From assembly GCF_020509005.1 (NCBI RefSeq), contig NC_063020.1, forward strand, positions 1,240,001-1,304,000: a stretch of 64,000 nt of DNA, in the 5' to 3' direction. Both the position numbers and the translations under genes were made by a program. This DNA comes from Fulvia fulva (taxonomy: Eukaryota; Ascomycota; Dothideomycetes; Mycosphaerellales; Mycosphaerellaceae). Shown here piece after piece: positions 44,614-58,379 of the stretch (positions are counted from its first letter, which is position 1; every line of letters begins with the position of its first letter). Under the pieces are notes generated by a model. That model saw nothing but the letters and a program-made list of their open reading frames with translations. It made no database searches and was not told the origin of the DNA.

Positions 44614-46950
44614 AAAACACGCCTTAGTCCTCTAAGCGTTATCTACCTTATAAGGCTACTTGCCTATCGAGCTCTATAATCGCGCGAACGCCTAATTATC
44701 CTCTAGTACCCTGTCGTTATCCGATAACATCGTATTCGCTCTATTAAGACTATCCTCGACCGGCTTCCTTCGAGAAATATATTGCCTAGTTAGCTAGCTT
44801 ACCCTAGACCTACGTCTATCTTCGGCTAGTACTCGCGTATAATCCTTATAACTAAAGTTAGGTATTATTATAGGCTCTATAGGCTCTACTCGAGTATCGA
44901 ATATGTACGGAGCAGATTCTATTAGAGGTAAGGCTCGAGGCGACTTATTCGTAACGGTGTCTTTCGGAATAACCCTAATCGTATTAAGCCCGAGCACCTT
45001 AGTAGCTTATAGGGACTAGTTAGATAGAGCTACGAAGCCTATAGGCGTAGACAACTCCGGCCGGTTATAGTGAAAGTCTATAATAGCGGCGGCCGCGTGT
45101 TTAAGTATGTCCTCTATAGGTCACTAGGTCTTACTATCCTCCTCGTTCTAATATCTAGCCTATTTCACCTTATACTATATATCTACCTTACGCTTATGCC
45201 CCTTCTTCACCTTACCTACCCGCTTACGGGTATATATATTAAGGATCTTTCCTACCTCGTATATATACGTAGGTGCTACTACTATATCGGCTACTATATT
45301 AGCCTCGGTAGTATTAGGTTCGATAGTTATCGGTAGTAGCGGCGCTAGATACTGCCCTTTAAGTAGTAGGAAATCGGGGTGGTCGGCTCGTTATAGTAGT
45401 AAGGTATAGAAGTAGTTATTAAGTCCTACTAGAGCGTCTAATAGTTTCAGTCGATAAGAGAGTCTAGCCGGTATAACTTCCGTGATCTAGTAAGGGCCGG
45501 TATATTTCCTATCTAGCTTCTTAGATAGTCGAGTCGTACGGATGTTCTTAGTACTAAGATATACCTAATCACCTACCTTATAGTCTAGAGGAATGCTTCG
45601 GTAGCGGTTTACTACTTCTACTTAGAGAGCTTATAACATTCGTATATTCTCTTAAAGGTACTTATGAAGCTCGTAAATTCGACGTATAAAGGTTTCTACT
45701 AATCGCGTATCTAGTCGCTAGAGAGTAGTTAGTCCTCCCTCCTTTCTAGCGTTTAGGTCAACTCGCTCTATAAACTTAGGGTTATAGCCTAAGGTAGCGT
45801 AGAACGGCGATATACTAGTAGTCTCGGACAGGTGATTATTAATCGCGAACTAAGCAAGGCATAGCTATTCTGCCTAGTTATCCTATGCCTTATTAGTAAA
45901 TATACGAAGATACTGTTCTATTGCCTAGTTAGTACGTTCTAACTATCTATTAGTTTCTAGGTAATACGAAGAACTTAGCTTACGATTTATACGGAGCATC
46001 TTATAGTGTTTCTTCTAGAAGGTAGCAACCTACTACTTACTACGGTCTAATATAATAGTGTTAGGAAACCCGCGCCGACAGAACATATATTTAAGGAAAA
46101 GCCTTGCCGTATTCTATACTATTATTACGCTAATAGGGATCAGCTCGACTTCCTTAGTAAGCCTATTAGTAACGGTCATAATATTGTTATAGACTATGCC
46201 GTTAAGAGTACTGTCTAGGAGTCCGATAACGAAGTCGACTATAATATGTTTCTAAGGCCGATCTGAAATAGGAAGTGGCTGTAATAATCCTAGTGGCTAG
46301 GAGTATAGAGATTTTGTTATACGGTAGGTACGGCAATTCGCGGTATATCTACGTACGGATCTCGCTAATCTAGGCTAGTAGAATTTACGTACTACGAGTT
46401 TATAAGTACGAGCTCGTCCTAGATAGCCTACTACTAGAGCGTTATAGTTTATCTTGATTATCCTAGTCTATAAGGCTTAGTCATTTAGTACCTATAAGCT
46501 CTAGCCGTCGTATTGATTTCGAATGTATAGTAGGTCGCTATCTACTTTATAGTGTACTAGGTGAATCTTCGCTCTCTATAGTAGTATAGGAGTGCGGTCT
46601 TTCTATAGGTCCTTAATCGCGGTCTTGAGCTCGTTATCGGTTACGTACGCCGTCGACATTCGATACTCGAGTTCGGCTTCCCGTTAACTTTTACGCGTCG
46701 CCGGTTATTTAGTAGGCGTATCTCGTTCTATAGGTATAAACTCTTTAGCTTTAGGGTCTAGCTATACTAGTTCCTCTTCTTCCGGCGTATCTTCTACTAT
46801 TACCTATAGTAAGGCGATCTTAAGGAATCGCTTAGGAGGTAGTAATGTCTACTACTAATACTAGTTCCGCGGGTCGTTCACCCCCTACGGAAGGTCCTAG
46901 CTACGTCTCGTTAGGCTGTCTAGCTTTGTACCTTAAAGTCCTAGACGGTA
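44614..46950 (-). pseudogene. Gypsy L integrase region, RIP-degraded
   Basis: On the minus strand, near 46250-46130, the peptide IIVDFVIGLLDS...NNIMTVTNRLTKEVELIP is the core of a Gypsy integrase, with an Asp-to-Asn loss. The remaining 1.4 kb toward the LTR should hold the integrase C-terminus and a possible chromodomain, which I could not place with confidence. Many stops. It is interrupted by a LINE piece at 46963. Confidence 0.78.
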
Positions 46951-46962
46951 TATTATCTTAAA

Positions 46963-47693
46963 TACCGGGCAAGGGACGAACAGCTAGTAACACAATAGGA
47001 AGGTAAGAAATCGTTTATAGAGCAACTATAGAAAGAGAGGTAGAACAACTAGGTTATAGGGCATAGTAGACGCCCTTAGCCAGCGGGACAACCTAAGGAA
47101 TGGTCAGCTACAAAATCCGCGGTCAAGCACCCCCCGAAGCTTATCTACTACCGCCTTACGAGGGTATAGAGTAGTATAGTAACCTAACTACGAAGCGAAC
47201 ATATCGGCCTCTAGGGGTACCTATTATAGAGGAAGGTTCTAGGATACACGAATACTAGCTGCCCCTACGGCTATCGCTCCTAGAACGTACGGCACGTACT
47301 CCTCGTCTGTCCGAGGTAGTCGCTAGGAAGGGGGGAGTGGATAGCAAAGGCGAGGAACCGGACGATTAGGGCACTTCTTAACAACGCTAAGGACCTACGG
47401 CGTATTACGAACTAGATACTAGAGAAGGGCTGGCTAGAACAGTACCGCCTAGTAGGAGTAGTATAGGAAGAGAGGACACGACGTAGCGCGACGAGACCGG
47501 CTAGGAGCGGGGGCTAACGGGGTAGTGACATAGACTACGTACGTTCAGAGGGAAAGCTAAACTAGACAAGGAGTAGTCGGGGGCGGGAAGGGTTTTCACC
47601 TATTCGGGTTTCCCTTTGTACATAACAATAGATATATATACCTATATAGGCCGGATAGGGTCCTAGAACAGGGGAATGACAAATCTATCTATC
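46963..47693 (+). mobile_element. 5'-truncated LINE I-family copy
   Basis: 731 bp matching LINE I from 29335 to its 3' end, including the (ATCT)n tail. It is flanked by the target duplication TATTATCTTAAA / TATTATCTTGAA (46951-46962 and 47694-47705), which differ by one TG-to-TA change. It is much closer to LINE I than the copy at 9044, with scattered CA/TG-to-TA changes. Extreme 5' truncation is typical of target-primed reverse transcription that stopped early. Confidence 0.93.
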
Positions 47694-47705
47694 TATTATC
47701 TTGAA

Positions 47706-50700
47706 GTTGAACTATAATAAGAACTTAGCCTAACGCGCTTGTCGCCGATTTAGCTACTTTGTCTTTATAAAGTATTCTAGGTTCTTATAGTCGGTATAAA
47801 TCTTAACTAGCTATAAGTCCTTATTATCTACTTCGTAGGCGAGCTCGGGTCTCTATTCCTCAAAAGCCTTAATAATAGCTAATAGTTCCTTATTATAGAT
47901 TTTATAATTGCACTCCTATAGACTTAACTTCTTCGAGTAGAAGGCTATAGGATGTAGTATACCCTTCTCGTTATACTACGAAAGTACGCCGGCGTTTTTA
48001 AAATCTAAAGAATCTGTCTCTACTACCGTTTCCCTACCTAGCACATAATGTGCGAGCATACCGGCTTTGCTAAACGTAGCTTTCAAATTATTAAAGGCTC
48101 GTTAGCAATCTAGTGACTATTGAATCCTTCTGTTCTTATGATTACTTAGTCCGTCCGACTTAGTCAGGTTTGTAAGAGGAGTAGCTATACGCAAAAATGC
48201 TTCGATAAACCGCCTATACAAGTTAGCAAATCTAAGGAAGGCCTAGATATCCTTTAGGTTCTTAGGAGCTTCCTATGTCTAAATACATTCGAGTTTCTCG
48301 GGGTCTATCTCGATGCCGTTAGGGGTTATAATTAGCCTAAGATACCTTACCTTCTATTAGTAGAATTCGCTTTTATCGATGTCTACTATAAGTCCTACAT
48401 CGCGTAGCTTAGTAAGAACCTTCCGTACGTGTTCAATATGCTCCTCTAAGGTATTACTAAAGATAAGTACGTTATCTAGGTAGGCCGACACAAAGTAGTC
48501 TAGGTGTTCTTATAAGACCTTGTTAATATATAATTAGAACGATACTAGTCCGTTACACAAGCCGAATGGTAGCACTAGACACTCGTAGATGCCGTATCGT
48601 ATCGTAAACGCCGTTAACCACTCGTACCCTTTAGCTATCCGTAACTTATTAAAGGCTGCTATAATATCTAGCTTCGTGAAGTACTTCTTACCGTATATAC
48701 GGTTAAGCGTCTCTTATATTAAGGGAATCGGATACCGGTTCTTAATAGTAATCGCATTCAATCCTCTATAGTCGATATAAACACGTAGCCTACCTCTAGG
48801 CTTACGTACTACTAGTACTAGTGTAGGAGACTAGCTCGTCTTTTGCCCTACTTTCCGTACCTTCCCTTTAGATATTTGCTCGTCTAGCTATTTCTTAACT
48901 ACCTCGTTCTCCTTCTTAGCTAGGCCGTAGGGCTTGCGGTATAGTGGCTCTTATAGACTATTAGGCTTAATATGAATCTTATGATCTACGCCTAGTCGGT
49001 AAGGTAGGAGTCCTTTATAATCCTTAGCTAAGAAAGCGTCCGTAATATCGTAGTATATCGGCGGTAACTTCTCCTTCGGGTTGTAATTGAACTGCTTGTT
49101 TAAGAATTGGTCTAGATCATTAGTAGCTATTATACTTAGCTTAAGCTCTCCGTCGTCGCTCTTACGCCTAGTAGGTATAATATAGAAGTACTTAGCCCTA
49201 GGCCGGTACGCGTATATTCCCTACGCGCGTTAAGAAACGCCCTAGTAGTCCACTTCTTTATCGTCTATATCTTCTAGGTCATATAATAAGACGTTCAGCT
49301 CCGCCCCTCCTACTATAAAGCTCGCTACTTCTCTAGTAAAGGGCTCTAGTCCGTACCGTACTAGTGCCTACTTCTTCTTCTCGCGATAGTTTAGGGATTA
49401 TACTATTATCGATGTCTTATTCTATAGACAGTAACTAAAGTAGTAATCCGATCTAAATGCCACCTTGCCTGTCTCCTAGAAGATGTTTAGGTTATACGCT
49501 ATAATCCACGGTAGGCTAAAGACGATATTATATTCGAGGTCGGTGACGTAGTATAATATTTGCTCGTAATAATCGCCGATAACTACGTCTATAAGGGCCG
49601 CGTATATAATCTGCCGTATAGTAGCCGTTCTATCTCCTAGTGTTAGTCGTCGGCTTTACGTTAAAGGGATTAGGAGTATTATATATTTGCGTATAAATTT
49701 CTAGTCAAGAAAGAGAGAGGTAGAAGTAGAATCTATAAGGCCTCGAGCCTTTCTATATTCTATTATTACGGGTAATAATATATAAGGGTATATAGCTAGC
49801 TATTATTTATCTAGTATATATACCAATATCTTAAGCTCCTTACTATAGTCTATTACCGTCTCTTACATTCCGTGTCTCTTAATCTTATACTCTTTCTATC
49901 CTAGGAAGTTCGGGTGACCGCTATCTACTACGCTTAGGTAGCGGTCGTACTATTTCCCTACTACGGATCGGCGGCTAGGGAACTAAGGTTCGCGTTTAGA
50001 TTCGGCGTAGTATTACGTAGACGCGGTAGGCGATAGTCGCTATCGTACCTATATATTAGGTATTTAGGGTTAGTCGATACGTAAGAACGTATACGGTAGC
50101 GGTAGTACTTACCCTACTTCTTAAGGTCTTCGCGCTACTTACGGTTAAGCGTAGGCAGGTTCTATAGATATGTCGGTAGATCCTCCTTCTTCTTAGTACT
50201 AGCGTACTATAGTAGGCGCTATACTAAGGCACCTACTATACCGGTAGTGGTACTAGTAACTACGTTACCGTTATTCTAGTTATTCTAGCCGCTATTGCCG
50301 TTCGAGTTACTGTTACTACGGGGGCGCTCCTTCTACGGGTATAGTCGATCTGTTTCGTAGAAGCTCTCGTCTAGTACGGTACACTCCTCGATAACGTCTT
50401 ATATACTATCTAGGCGGCGGTCGACTTCGCGGTCGCTAAAGGTCTTAATAAAGTACTTACGGTTTAGTCGGTTACGGAATAGTATAAGCTTAGTCTTATC
50501 GGTCTATAACATCTAGGCGCGTGACTTCGAGTAGCGTGTATAGAAGGCTATAAAGGTTTCGCCTTGTTCTTACTTATAGGTAGCAATGTCAACTATAGCC
50601 TTAGTTCCTTTATTACGTATACTATATTAGCGTATTATCTAATCTAATAACTCTTCTCTAGTCTTGAACTCGTTAAAGGACTACTATCTAGGTATAGGGA

Positions 50701-52190
50701 TCCTCGGCTTAATACTTCGCTAAGGATCACCTTACGTCTACCTATATACGAAGCGTAGACTATCTACCTTAGTACGGAAGGTTACTATAGTTAGCTTTAG
50801 GAGAACACTACTATACTAGCTATCGAAATTAGGGTCATTATCGTTCTTGAAGTACTTAGGGTTAGGCACACCCTTACCGATCTCTATACCGCGAGTAAGG
50901 GTGCGGTCAATAGTAAAGAGACGTTCTAGAAGGTCAACTAGTAGTGTCTAGGTACGGGTATTACGTATTCTCGAGTTACGACTATTATTAGGTCCTAGTC
51001 GCGGACGGTCGTTATCACGTCCTCGGCTATTATTACTACGGTTATAGTCGTCTCTATCGTTATTACTACTACTGCTACCGCTACCTCTACTAGTAGCTTC
51101 GCGATACCTACGTAATAGCTACTCGAGTAAGGTCTCGCGTAGGCGGGAACGAGAGGGTCGGCGGCCTAAGCGGCCCCTACCTCCGTTCTATATAGTGTCT
51201 CCTACCTTAAGCCGAGCCTTTAGGTCATCGACTTCTTATTATAGGGCCTAGTTCTTCACCTTAGCATCTTGTGCCTTCTTCTTCTCCTTCTCGTAGATCT
51301 CGCTAAACTGCTTATATAGGTTATTAGCTTCCTTATATTTCTTCTCTAGCTCTTATAACTTAGCTAGGTCGTAATCCTTCTTACTCTTAAGATCTGCTAC
51401 CATTTTCTATATAACAAGCTCTTTACTTCGTAGCATCTTATAGATGCGGTCGTATTCGGTATATAGCGTAGTGTACTAGGTGTTCTAGAGGTCGTTATCT
51501 CGCTCTATTATATCGAGTTGTCTACCCTTAGTAATCGCCGTATTAACTACTTATAGTACGAAGTCGTAGGTAGTCTTCGGGTGTTAGGATATAAGGGTCG
51601 TAAGGTTGTCTAGGGTAATATTCTAGTATTTGGATACGAGAATGTGTTCTGCCTCGTCGAGTAATAGATATACCTCGTCTAGGTCGCCGCCTAGGTTCTC
51701 TTCGAGCTTGAACTCGAACAGTTCTATAAAGTTAATCTTACTACCTTCTTCTCACTCGAAGGCTTTCTAGTAAGCTTTATTAATCTCTTATTATAGCGCG
51801 ACACCGGTGTCTACTATGACCCGCCGGTTATCGTCCTATGTCTAACTCTAAGGGAAAGAGGAGAGGTCGGGGAAAAGAGATATACGCTACTTGCTTTTGC
51901 CCTTAGGCTTAGGTGGCGGTAGTATACCGCCGTTCGCTATTTATAAAGTTATATTATCTAGGTTCGGGGGAGGCGTAACGGTGCCTATATCCTAACTGTC
52001 TACGAGTACGCGACTACCTACTAATAATATCGCTACGTTACGTTCTCTAGGTATCTACGCGCTATACGCCTTACCGTGTTCTATGTTCTAATACGACTCT
52101 ACGCGTTCTCAAGTTCTACGGTTCTATCTATTCCTATTATTACGCGTCCCTTACCTAGATCCGCGATCTAGGTAGGGTAGTAGAATAAAC
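47706..52190 (-). pseudogene. Gypsy L reverse transcriptase, protease and gag, RIP-degraded
   Basis: Continues Gypsy L after the LINE piece. RNase H is at about 47700-48100 and reverse transcriptase at about 48200-49000; the catalytic box near 48475-48495 reads YLDN instead of YLDD. The protease is expected at about 49300-49850. Gag lies at about 50000-52190, including an Asn/Gly/Ser low-complexity part (about 50255-50340), long Lys/Glu-rich helices (51200-51500) and the N-terminus near 52180. Stops throughout. Inactive. Confidence 0.8.
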
Positions 52191-52374
52191 TATAAGGGCG
52201 CGCGTATTATAGGGTCCGAACGAGATAGTTGTTATTCTACGAAGCTACGAAAGAGGAGCGCAAGGCGCGGCGAAGTTATAAAGCAAAGCCAAGCCGCGCT
52301 AACCCGATACGGAAGGTCCGCGGTTCAGCCGGGCCGACGTAGCTATAGTAGGGGGTCGCGGGCTACCCGTAACA
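52191..52374 (-). repeat. Gypsy L 5' LTR
   Basis: 184 bp. On the minus strand it starts TGTTACGGGTAGCC and ends in CGCCCTTATA. Target duplication GTAGG follows at 52375-52379. Confidence 0.93.
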
Positions 52375-52379
52375 GTAGG

Positions 52380-54532
52380 ATTTACTTATATAAGTTAAGG
52401 CTCTATATAACGAAGAGACCGTTTAGGCTACTATATAATAGCTATCCTAGAACTAGTAAGTACCCCTATTACGTAAATATAAGATCGACGATCGTACGTC
52501 TAAAGTAGAAGATAGTATAATCTATATAAAGAACGCCTACGGAGGATATAGCTTATTTATCCTAGAAGTTACTAGCGTAGCAGAACTTTGTACTCTAATT
52601 ACGAAACGTTTCTACGATATACCCGCGGCTAGGCATCCCGGCCGTAAAAAGACATTCGAGTTAATTAGTAGATACTACCGCTAGCTACGTATAGTATAAA
52701 CGATTAAGAGATTCGTCCGTAATTATACTATATATAGAACAACGGTTCCGTCAAATTAGTAGTATTAGGGCCTCCTTATACTATTACCGGTACCCTTCGG
52801 AGTATAGGAGGATATCGCTATTGACTTCGTTATAGATTTGCCCGTAAGTAAGAGCTTAACCGATAGATAAACGTATAAGAACGTCCTTATAGTCACGGAT
52901 AGGCTTACTAAGGAGAGACACCTGATCCTAGTACTATAGATAGACGCCCTATATATTGTATATATCTTTATCCGCTATATCTTCGTACGTTATAGTATTC
53001 CTAAGAGCATCGTCTCGGATCGGGGCTCCTAGTAGACGTCTACGTTCTAGAGACGAGTTTGCTCCCTACTCGGTATTTAATAACGACTATCGACGGCCTT
53101 TTACCTAGAATCCGATAGATAGTCTAAAAACACGAATAAGGTTATAGAACGTTACCTTAGAGCCTACATTAACTACGCCTAAGATAATTAGGTTGATTAG
53201 TTACTACTTACCGAGTTTGCTACTATTATTATATATTAGCTACTACTAGAGTATTACCCTTCTACGCTAATACCGGTCGTAACCTAGAATTTACGGATAC
53301 TAGTCTAACCACCCCTATAAAGCTTATACCCTATAAGTAACGACTCGATATAGAATCTACGAATGCGTTTACTAAGCGTATAAACTAGATATACGTATAT
53401 CTAAGGCAAGAAATTGTGTTAGCCTAAGCATTATAAGTAGATTTTATAAACGTATATCGCTAGCTACCTCCGAATTATAATATCGGCGACGAAGTTTATA
53501 TCAACACTACTAACTAGTTAATAACACGCCCGTCTAAGAAGCTCGACATTAAGAACGTAGGGCCGTACGAGATTACCGTAGCACTCCCGTATCAAAATGC
53601 TTACCGCGTTATAATACCCGATTAGTTAGGCAATCGCTATAACACTTTCTACGCCTCGCTCCTATAACTAGCTACTAATAACCCCGAACCTAGACAGATC
53701 CTAGCACCGCCGCCTCTAATCGAGATCACCCGCGACGACGACGGCGAAACATCTAAAGAGTACTTCGTAGAGGATATACTCGATAGGAAATATTTCAAGC
53801 TAAAGGGAAGACTACTAAAACACTTACTACCGAAGTAAGACGAATATAAGTACCTAGTAAAGTAGAAAGGATACCGCGAGCCGAGCTAGAAGACACTAGA
53901 AGTATTAGTAGGAGCAGCCGCCTCTATTATAGACTTCTACTACAACTTTCCGACGAAGTCTATACCCGCCGACTTTAAGCCGCCGTACGACTAGGTACCT
54001 AATAAGGACCGAGTTACTAGTATACTACGATCTTATACTAAGTCTAGGTAGTTACCTACGGAGAACGCGAGTACGTCTATACTAGTAGTTATACCGTAAA
54101 CCAATGCGCCCGTAACGGCGTCTAAGCTATAAGTAAGGACGTTACGCCGCTCGATAAGACTTAATACGAGTACGATAGAGTTCGACACGCCTATAGTTAA
54201 CCTATAAAGCTCTATAGAAACGAACGCTATAGATATAGGCTCGGATACTTAATACGTTAGGGCTACTATAGAACCGCGTATACCTACTTCTATAAAGATA
54301 ATAACGGATAGAAGTCTCTGTAATAAACGTTAGAATAAGGATGTCGCTATACACCCTAAGCCTCTATATAGCCGTACTAGCTTAGCCGCCCGACGGATAT
54401 AGTAATCGATAGTAAGGAGGATATTAAGAGTTTAGAGGGTGCTTAAGCTAGATAAGGTAGACTAGAGAATGATATAGTTCTCGTAGATATACTACTATAG
54501 AGATAGAGCCGTCCGAGGACGAATAGCGATCT
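52380..54532 (+). pseudogene. Gypsy B integrase and chromodomain, RIP-degraded
   Basis: Rejoins Gypsy B after L. The peptide YGGYSLFILEV...FYDIPAAGHPGRKKT is the integrase N-terminal zinc region. IAIDFVIDLP, VLIVTDRLTKERH and SIVSDRGS (about 52800-53030) form its catalytic core, with the aspartates still present. A chromodomain-like YLV...KGYREPS and ASIIDFYYNFPTK follow at about 53840-53960. Many TAG/TAA codons. It ends at the polypurine tract before the 3' LTR. Confidence 0.88.
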
Positions 54533-54545
54533 AAAGGGGGGGTAC
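54533..54545 (+). other. Gypsy B polypurine tract
   Basis: AAAGGGGGGGGTAC-type tract lying directly against the 3' LTR. Confidence 0.8.
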
Positions 54546-54695
54546 TATTACGGTTCACTACTACCGTAACGTCGCGCGCCTTAGCGCTTCCTTATATATC
54601 TCGCGCGCTTTGCGCTTCTCTTTCGTAGCCTTACCGAACAACGCTTATTTTACGGTAACCCTATACTATCGTCTTACAGATTACTACCCGTAATA
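54546..54695 (+). repeat. Gypsy B 3' LTR
   Basis: 150 bp paired with 20359-20508. The two LTRs are now 34 kb apart because of nested insertions. Confidence 0.92.
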
Positions 54696-54700
54696 ATATA

Positions 54701-54809
54701 GCGATAATATCTAGCTTAGTAAACTATTACGCGCTAGTAATACGATCTAAGGTCTCTTAAAATAGTAGAATTAGGTAGCGACTCTTCGTCGTAAGCGCTT
54801 TTAGAGCTC
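54701..54809 (-). pseudogene. Gypsy A reverse transcriptase, short middle segment
   Basis: About 110 bp trapped between Gypsy B and LINE F. The minus strand encodes [12 protein letters not shown] sequence and the ALKALTTKSRYLI stretch. It joins to 20353 on one side and to 59976 on the other, giving a continuous reverse transcriptase motif order. Confidence 0.85.
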
Positions 54810-54999
54810 TATAGTCTTTATATAGATAGATAGATAGATATTTCATTAAGCTGTTGTAGTGCCCTTTGGCCTATGTAGCTATACTATCTTGTTTTTGTAT
54901 ATATAGAGGGGAAACCGTGTTGGTGAAAACCCCTCCTCCTTCCCGCCTGTCTTTTCCTCCTCGTTGACGTCTTAAATTTCCCTTGTTAGGGGTACGCTA

Positions 55000-57900
55000 G
55001 TGTCATGGGCCTGCCCTGATGACTACCCTATCTACAACCCCCCTCGCTTCCGCCTCTTGTCTATCTACTCCTCCGTCTCGCTCGCGAGGCTAAACTGCTA
55101 GAGGTATCCCTGCTATAGTATCCACCGAGAGATTCGGCGAATGTTGCCTTTGTCCCTAATAATTGACTTGTAGTCTCTCCTTCCCGCTTGGTACCTCCAA
55201 TTTCCCCTGCCTCTCGCCTACTACGGGCATCGTAGTAGCATATGTTCTGGGTTTTGCGATGGGTAGCCACACTAGTAGGCTGGGCTATAGATGTCTAGTG
55301 CGCGTCTCCTGAACAGGTAGGCCCTTAATCCAATGTGTTCGGACCTGATTTGGATCGCTATGCTTGCTTCGGCCCTTGTCAGGTCCCTATATAGCTAGTA
55401 ATTGTGTCTCTGGAAGGCTCGGAGCGCTATCGGGCCTGTTGTCTTAGGGGGCTTCCTTTTCCAGTCCTGCTCCTATAGGCAGCTCGCTATCTGTTCCGCT
55501 AGGTTTTGGGTCTTAGCCTTGCTCCCGCCGGCCTAGCGAGTCCTACGCTCCTCCTCCTTTCGTGCTAGCCATTCGGTGCTTGTCTATACGGCCGTAAAGG
55601 TAGTAAGGTCATCCTCTTTTTGGCTTGTCCTATATCCTGCCCCTCTCCGGTAGCGGCTTTCTATCTTATTCTTTACCTCCTAGATCGTGGTTTGTACTAG
55701 GTAACCTGTCGTCTTTGCCGCGTATTGAATTCTCATTCCCCGGATATACTGGCCGATTAGTAGTATTCCTGTCTCCATTTCTACCGTGCTTGTTGACGTT
55801 GTCTTGTATACGCCTAGTACCCTACGTAGGTTGCCTACCTGTGTCCTGTTTAGGGGTTGCTCTATCCGTTTCGGGATCGGCTTGCCTGCGCCTCCTGTTC
55901 CCCAAATCTGTGCCCCGTACAACATAGCTGGTCTGACGATCGCCTTATACATTACTCTTGCCTTGTCGAATGTTGCTCCCTATGTAGATGCCGTAAGCCT
56001 CTTTATCGAGGCTTTATTGACTTGCGCTCGACTCTGGGCTTTCTTAATCTGTACATTCTAGCTTAGCTTCGGGTCGAGCCAGATCCCTAGTACTCGTAGC
56101 TCCGCTGATGGCTTGGTCTCGTAGCCTTGGATTCTTACCGCCGCCTTTATATTATAGTGTGTTCTCGCTTTACTAAAGTGTATAAGTTGGTACTTTTCAG
56201 GGGCGAACCGGGCACTATGCTTCTTTGCCCACTCCTCGCATTTCTTGTGCCTATCTTCAAGGAGGCGACAGTTCTCTTCTGTCGAGTCTGACTAGGCTAG
56301 GATGTTTGTATCGTCTACGAACCCCGATACTAAAGTTTACGGAGAGGTGAGTAGGGGGATTAGATCCGACATAAATATCAGAAACAGGATAGGGGAGAGA
56401 GTAGATCCCTAAGGTATTCTAGTCTCTGCCTTCACCGGGTCGGACGTGTACCTTCCTAGGACTAGGTATGTCGTCCGTTCCTAGAGAAAGGAGTAGACGA
56501 ACGACGTTGCCCACTGGGGGATGCCTTTCTACTATAGGATATGTATTAGCCTTTAGTATGAGACGTTGTCGAAGGCCCCTACGATGTCAAGGGATAGTAA
56601 GGACGCCGCTCGGTTCCTGCCGTAGTGCCAGAGGGTCTGAATTTGCTCCGTAATTAGCTCCATTGCTATTAGTGTCGATCGCTAGCTTCTTCACCCTATC
56701 TGTGTTACTGGGAGTACGTGGTTGTCCTCGGCAAGCTACGTAAGTCTCTGGGCTACTATCTTTTCTAGGACCTTCCCTATCGTATTTAGAAGTGCTATTA
56801 GTCTGTACGACTTGGGCTGAGTATAGTCTTCCTTCTGTGGCTTGCGTAGCACTACTGTCATAGACTCTCTGTACGGCTTCGGGTGATACCCTTGCCGTAG
56901 GCACGCGGTAAATAGGTTTGCAAGGCTCGGCGCGATCTCTTCTCTACACTCTTTTAGCAGTACGTTTGGTATCCTGTCTAGGCCTGGGGCTTTTCGTCCC
57001 TTTAGCTTACTTATGACTCCTGTTACTATGTTAGAGCTAACCGCCCAATCCATGTCTAGGGGTTCCGGGTATATGCTCGGGTCGATGTCCGTAAGGTCTG
57101 CCTCTACTTACGTCGAAAAGAAATGGTCGGCTAACGCTTTTGCCTTGCCCCGGGGCGTAGCCTGGGCAATCCCTTCGCGGTCTACGATTAGGGGGAAGTG
57201 AGGGGCTTGTTGCTCTTTAGGTAGTCGTGCCTATTTAGCAAGTCTCTACATCTGTTCCGGGTTTTCTATAACGAGCCCGATCGTCGCTCTCTAGTCCTAC
57301 AGCTTATCGCGTCTTATCTATGCCTTCTTCTCTTGTGTCGCGTGGCAGTATTGCTCCTACGTCTCTTAGGTATGCTCCTTCGTCCACTGTCGCCTTGCCC
57401 TTCTAGCCTCCCTTACCTTCGTAGAGCATTCAGGGGTCTAGAAGGCCTTCTACTGCGTTAAGGGCCGGAGTAACGGCGTGTATTGTTCCGCTACTTGCCA
57501 TATAACCGAGGTAATCTGTTCCGCTACTTGATCTAGCTAAGCTGTCGTCTCGAGTTCTCTATGCTGTAGTAGGTTCGCTATTAGGAAGCCTCTTATGTCG
57601 TCCTAGCGTGCCTTCTTCTAGTTACGGCGTGGTTCGTTTGCTAGCTCCTCTATCGCCTTCACCCCTAGCGTCGTTTGGATAGGGATATAGTCTAAGGAGG
57701 CTTCTAGCGCGTAGTTCGGTCGGCATTGGACTAGTCTCTCTTCAAGTTCTCGTAATAGAAAGTATAGGTCGATCGTGCTTGTACTAGTACGGGCCTTCTA
57801 CGTCTCTGTTCCCTTTAGTGTTACTAAGGCCATTCCGTAGCGTGCGGTTATGTCCAGTAGCTTCCCCCCTAGAAATGCGTACGGGGGAGTAAATTCGAGT

Positions 57901-58375
57901 CCCCACTATAGGTGGTGGAGGTTGAAGTCGCCGAGGAGTACTTGCTTCGTGTCTTGGCTTAGGGTCCGCTCTAGGTAGGCGAGGGTTCCTAGTTCCCTAC
58001 TCGTCCGACCCCGCGGTAGCGGGTTGTAAACGTTATGGATCTGGATAGGGCCTTGTGTCGTGTCGATCTGGATTGATATTATGTCTCCTAGGTTGCCCTA
58101 CTACGGTAGTATAACCTTCTACGACTCAAGGTCTATAGTCTTGCTTACGTATATATATGTCCTCGGGATGACGCCTCGTTAGCCCGCGATTACGGTGTAG
58201 TATCTCCGGTCATTATAAGTGGCTAGGAGTCCTACGTAGGGGTTGATCTATAGTTCCTATACCGTAATAACGTAGTGCCGTAGCGGGTCTAGCTCTTATA
58301 GAAAGTGGCGCTAGACCTTATCCCTACTTTTATTTACGTTATACTGTACGATAGTGATGTCGTCGTATAGTATTA
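55000..58375 (-). pseudogene. LINE F ORF2: endonuclease-reverse transcriptase, interrupted
   Basis: The endonuclease begins near 58370 with ITIVQYNVNKSRDKV. The best preserved reverse transcriptase stretch, 57053-56736, contains LKGRKAPGLDRIPN, TVVLRKPQKEDYTQ and YRLIALLNTIGKVLEK. The catalytic GFVDDTN lies near 56325-56300. Another open piece, 55952-55680, contains YKAIVRPAMLYGAQIWG. The C-terminal knuckle near 55270-55225 reads CGYPSQNPEHMLLRCP. Stops and possible small indels break the frame, but several motifs are intact. Non-functional, recently so compared with the Gypsy layers. Confidence 0.87.
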
Positions 58376-58379
58376 TTCG

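Larger units (their letters stand above)
38122..52374 (-). mobile_element. Gypsy L: full-length RIPed element carrying Gypsy K and a LINE piece
   Basis: Bounded by 184-bp LTRs and the duplication GTAGG (38117-38121 and 52375-52379). Its left LTR is split by Gypsy K into 38122-38159 and 44454-44599. Orientation is minus, from the polypurine tract at 44600-44613 and from the coding order. Without K (6289 bp plus one 5-bp TSD copy) and the LINE piece (731 bp plus one TSD copy) it would be about 7.2 kb. It interrupts Gypsy B between RNase H and integrase. Confidence 0.93.
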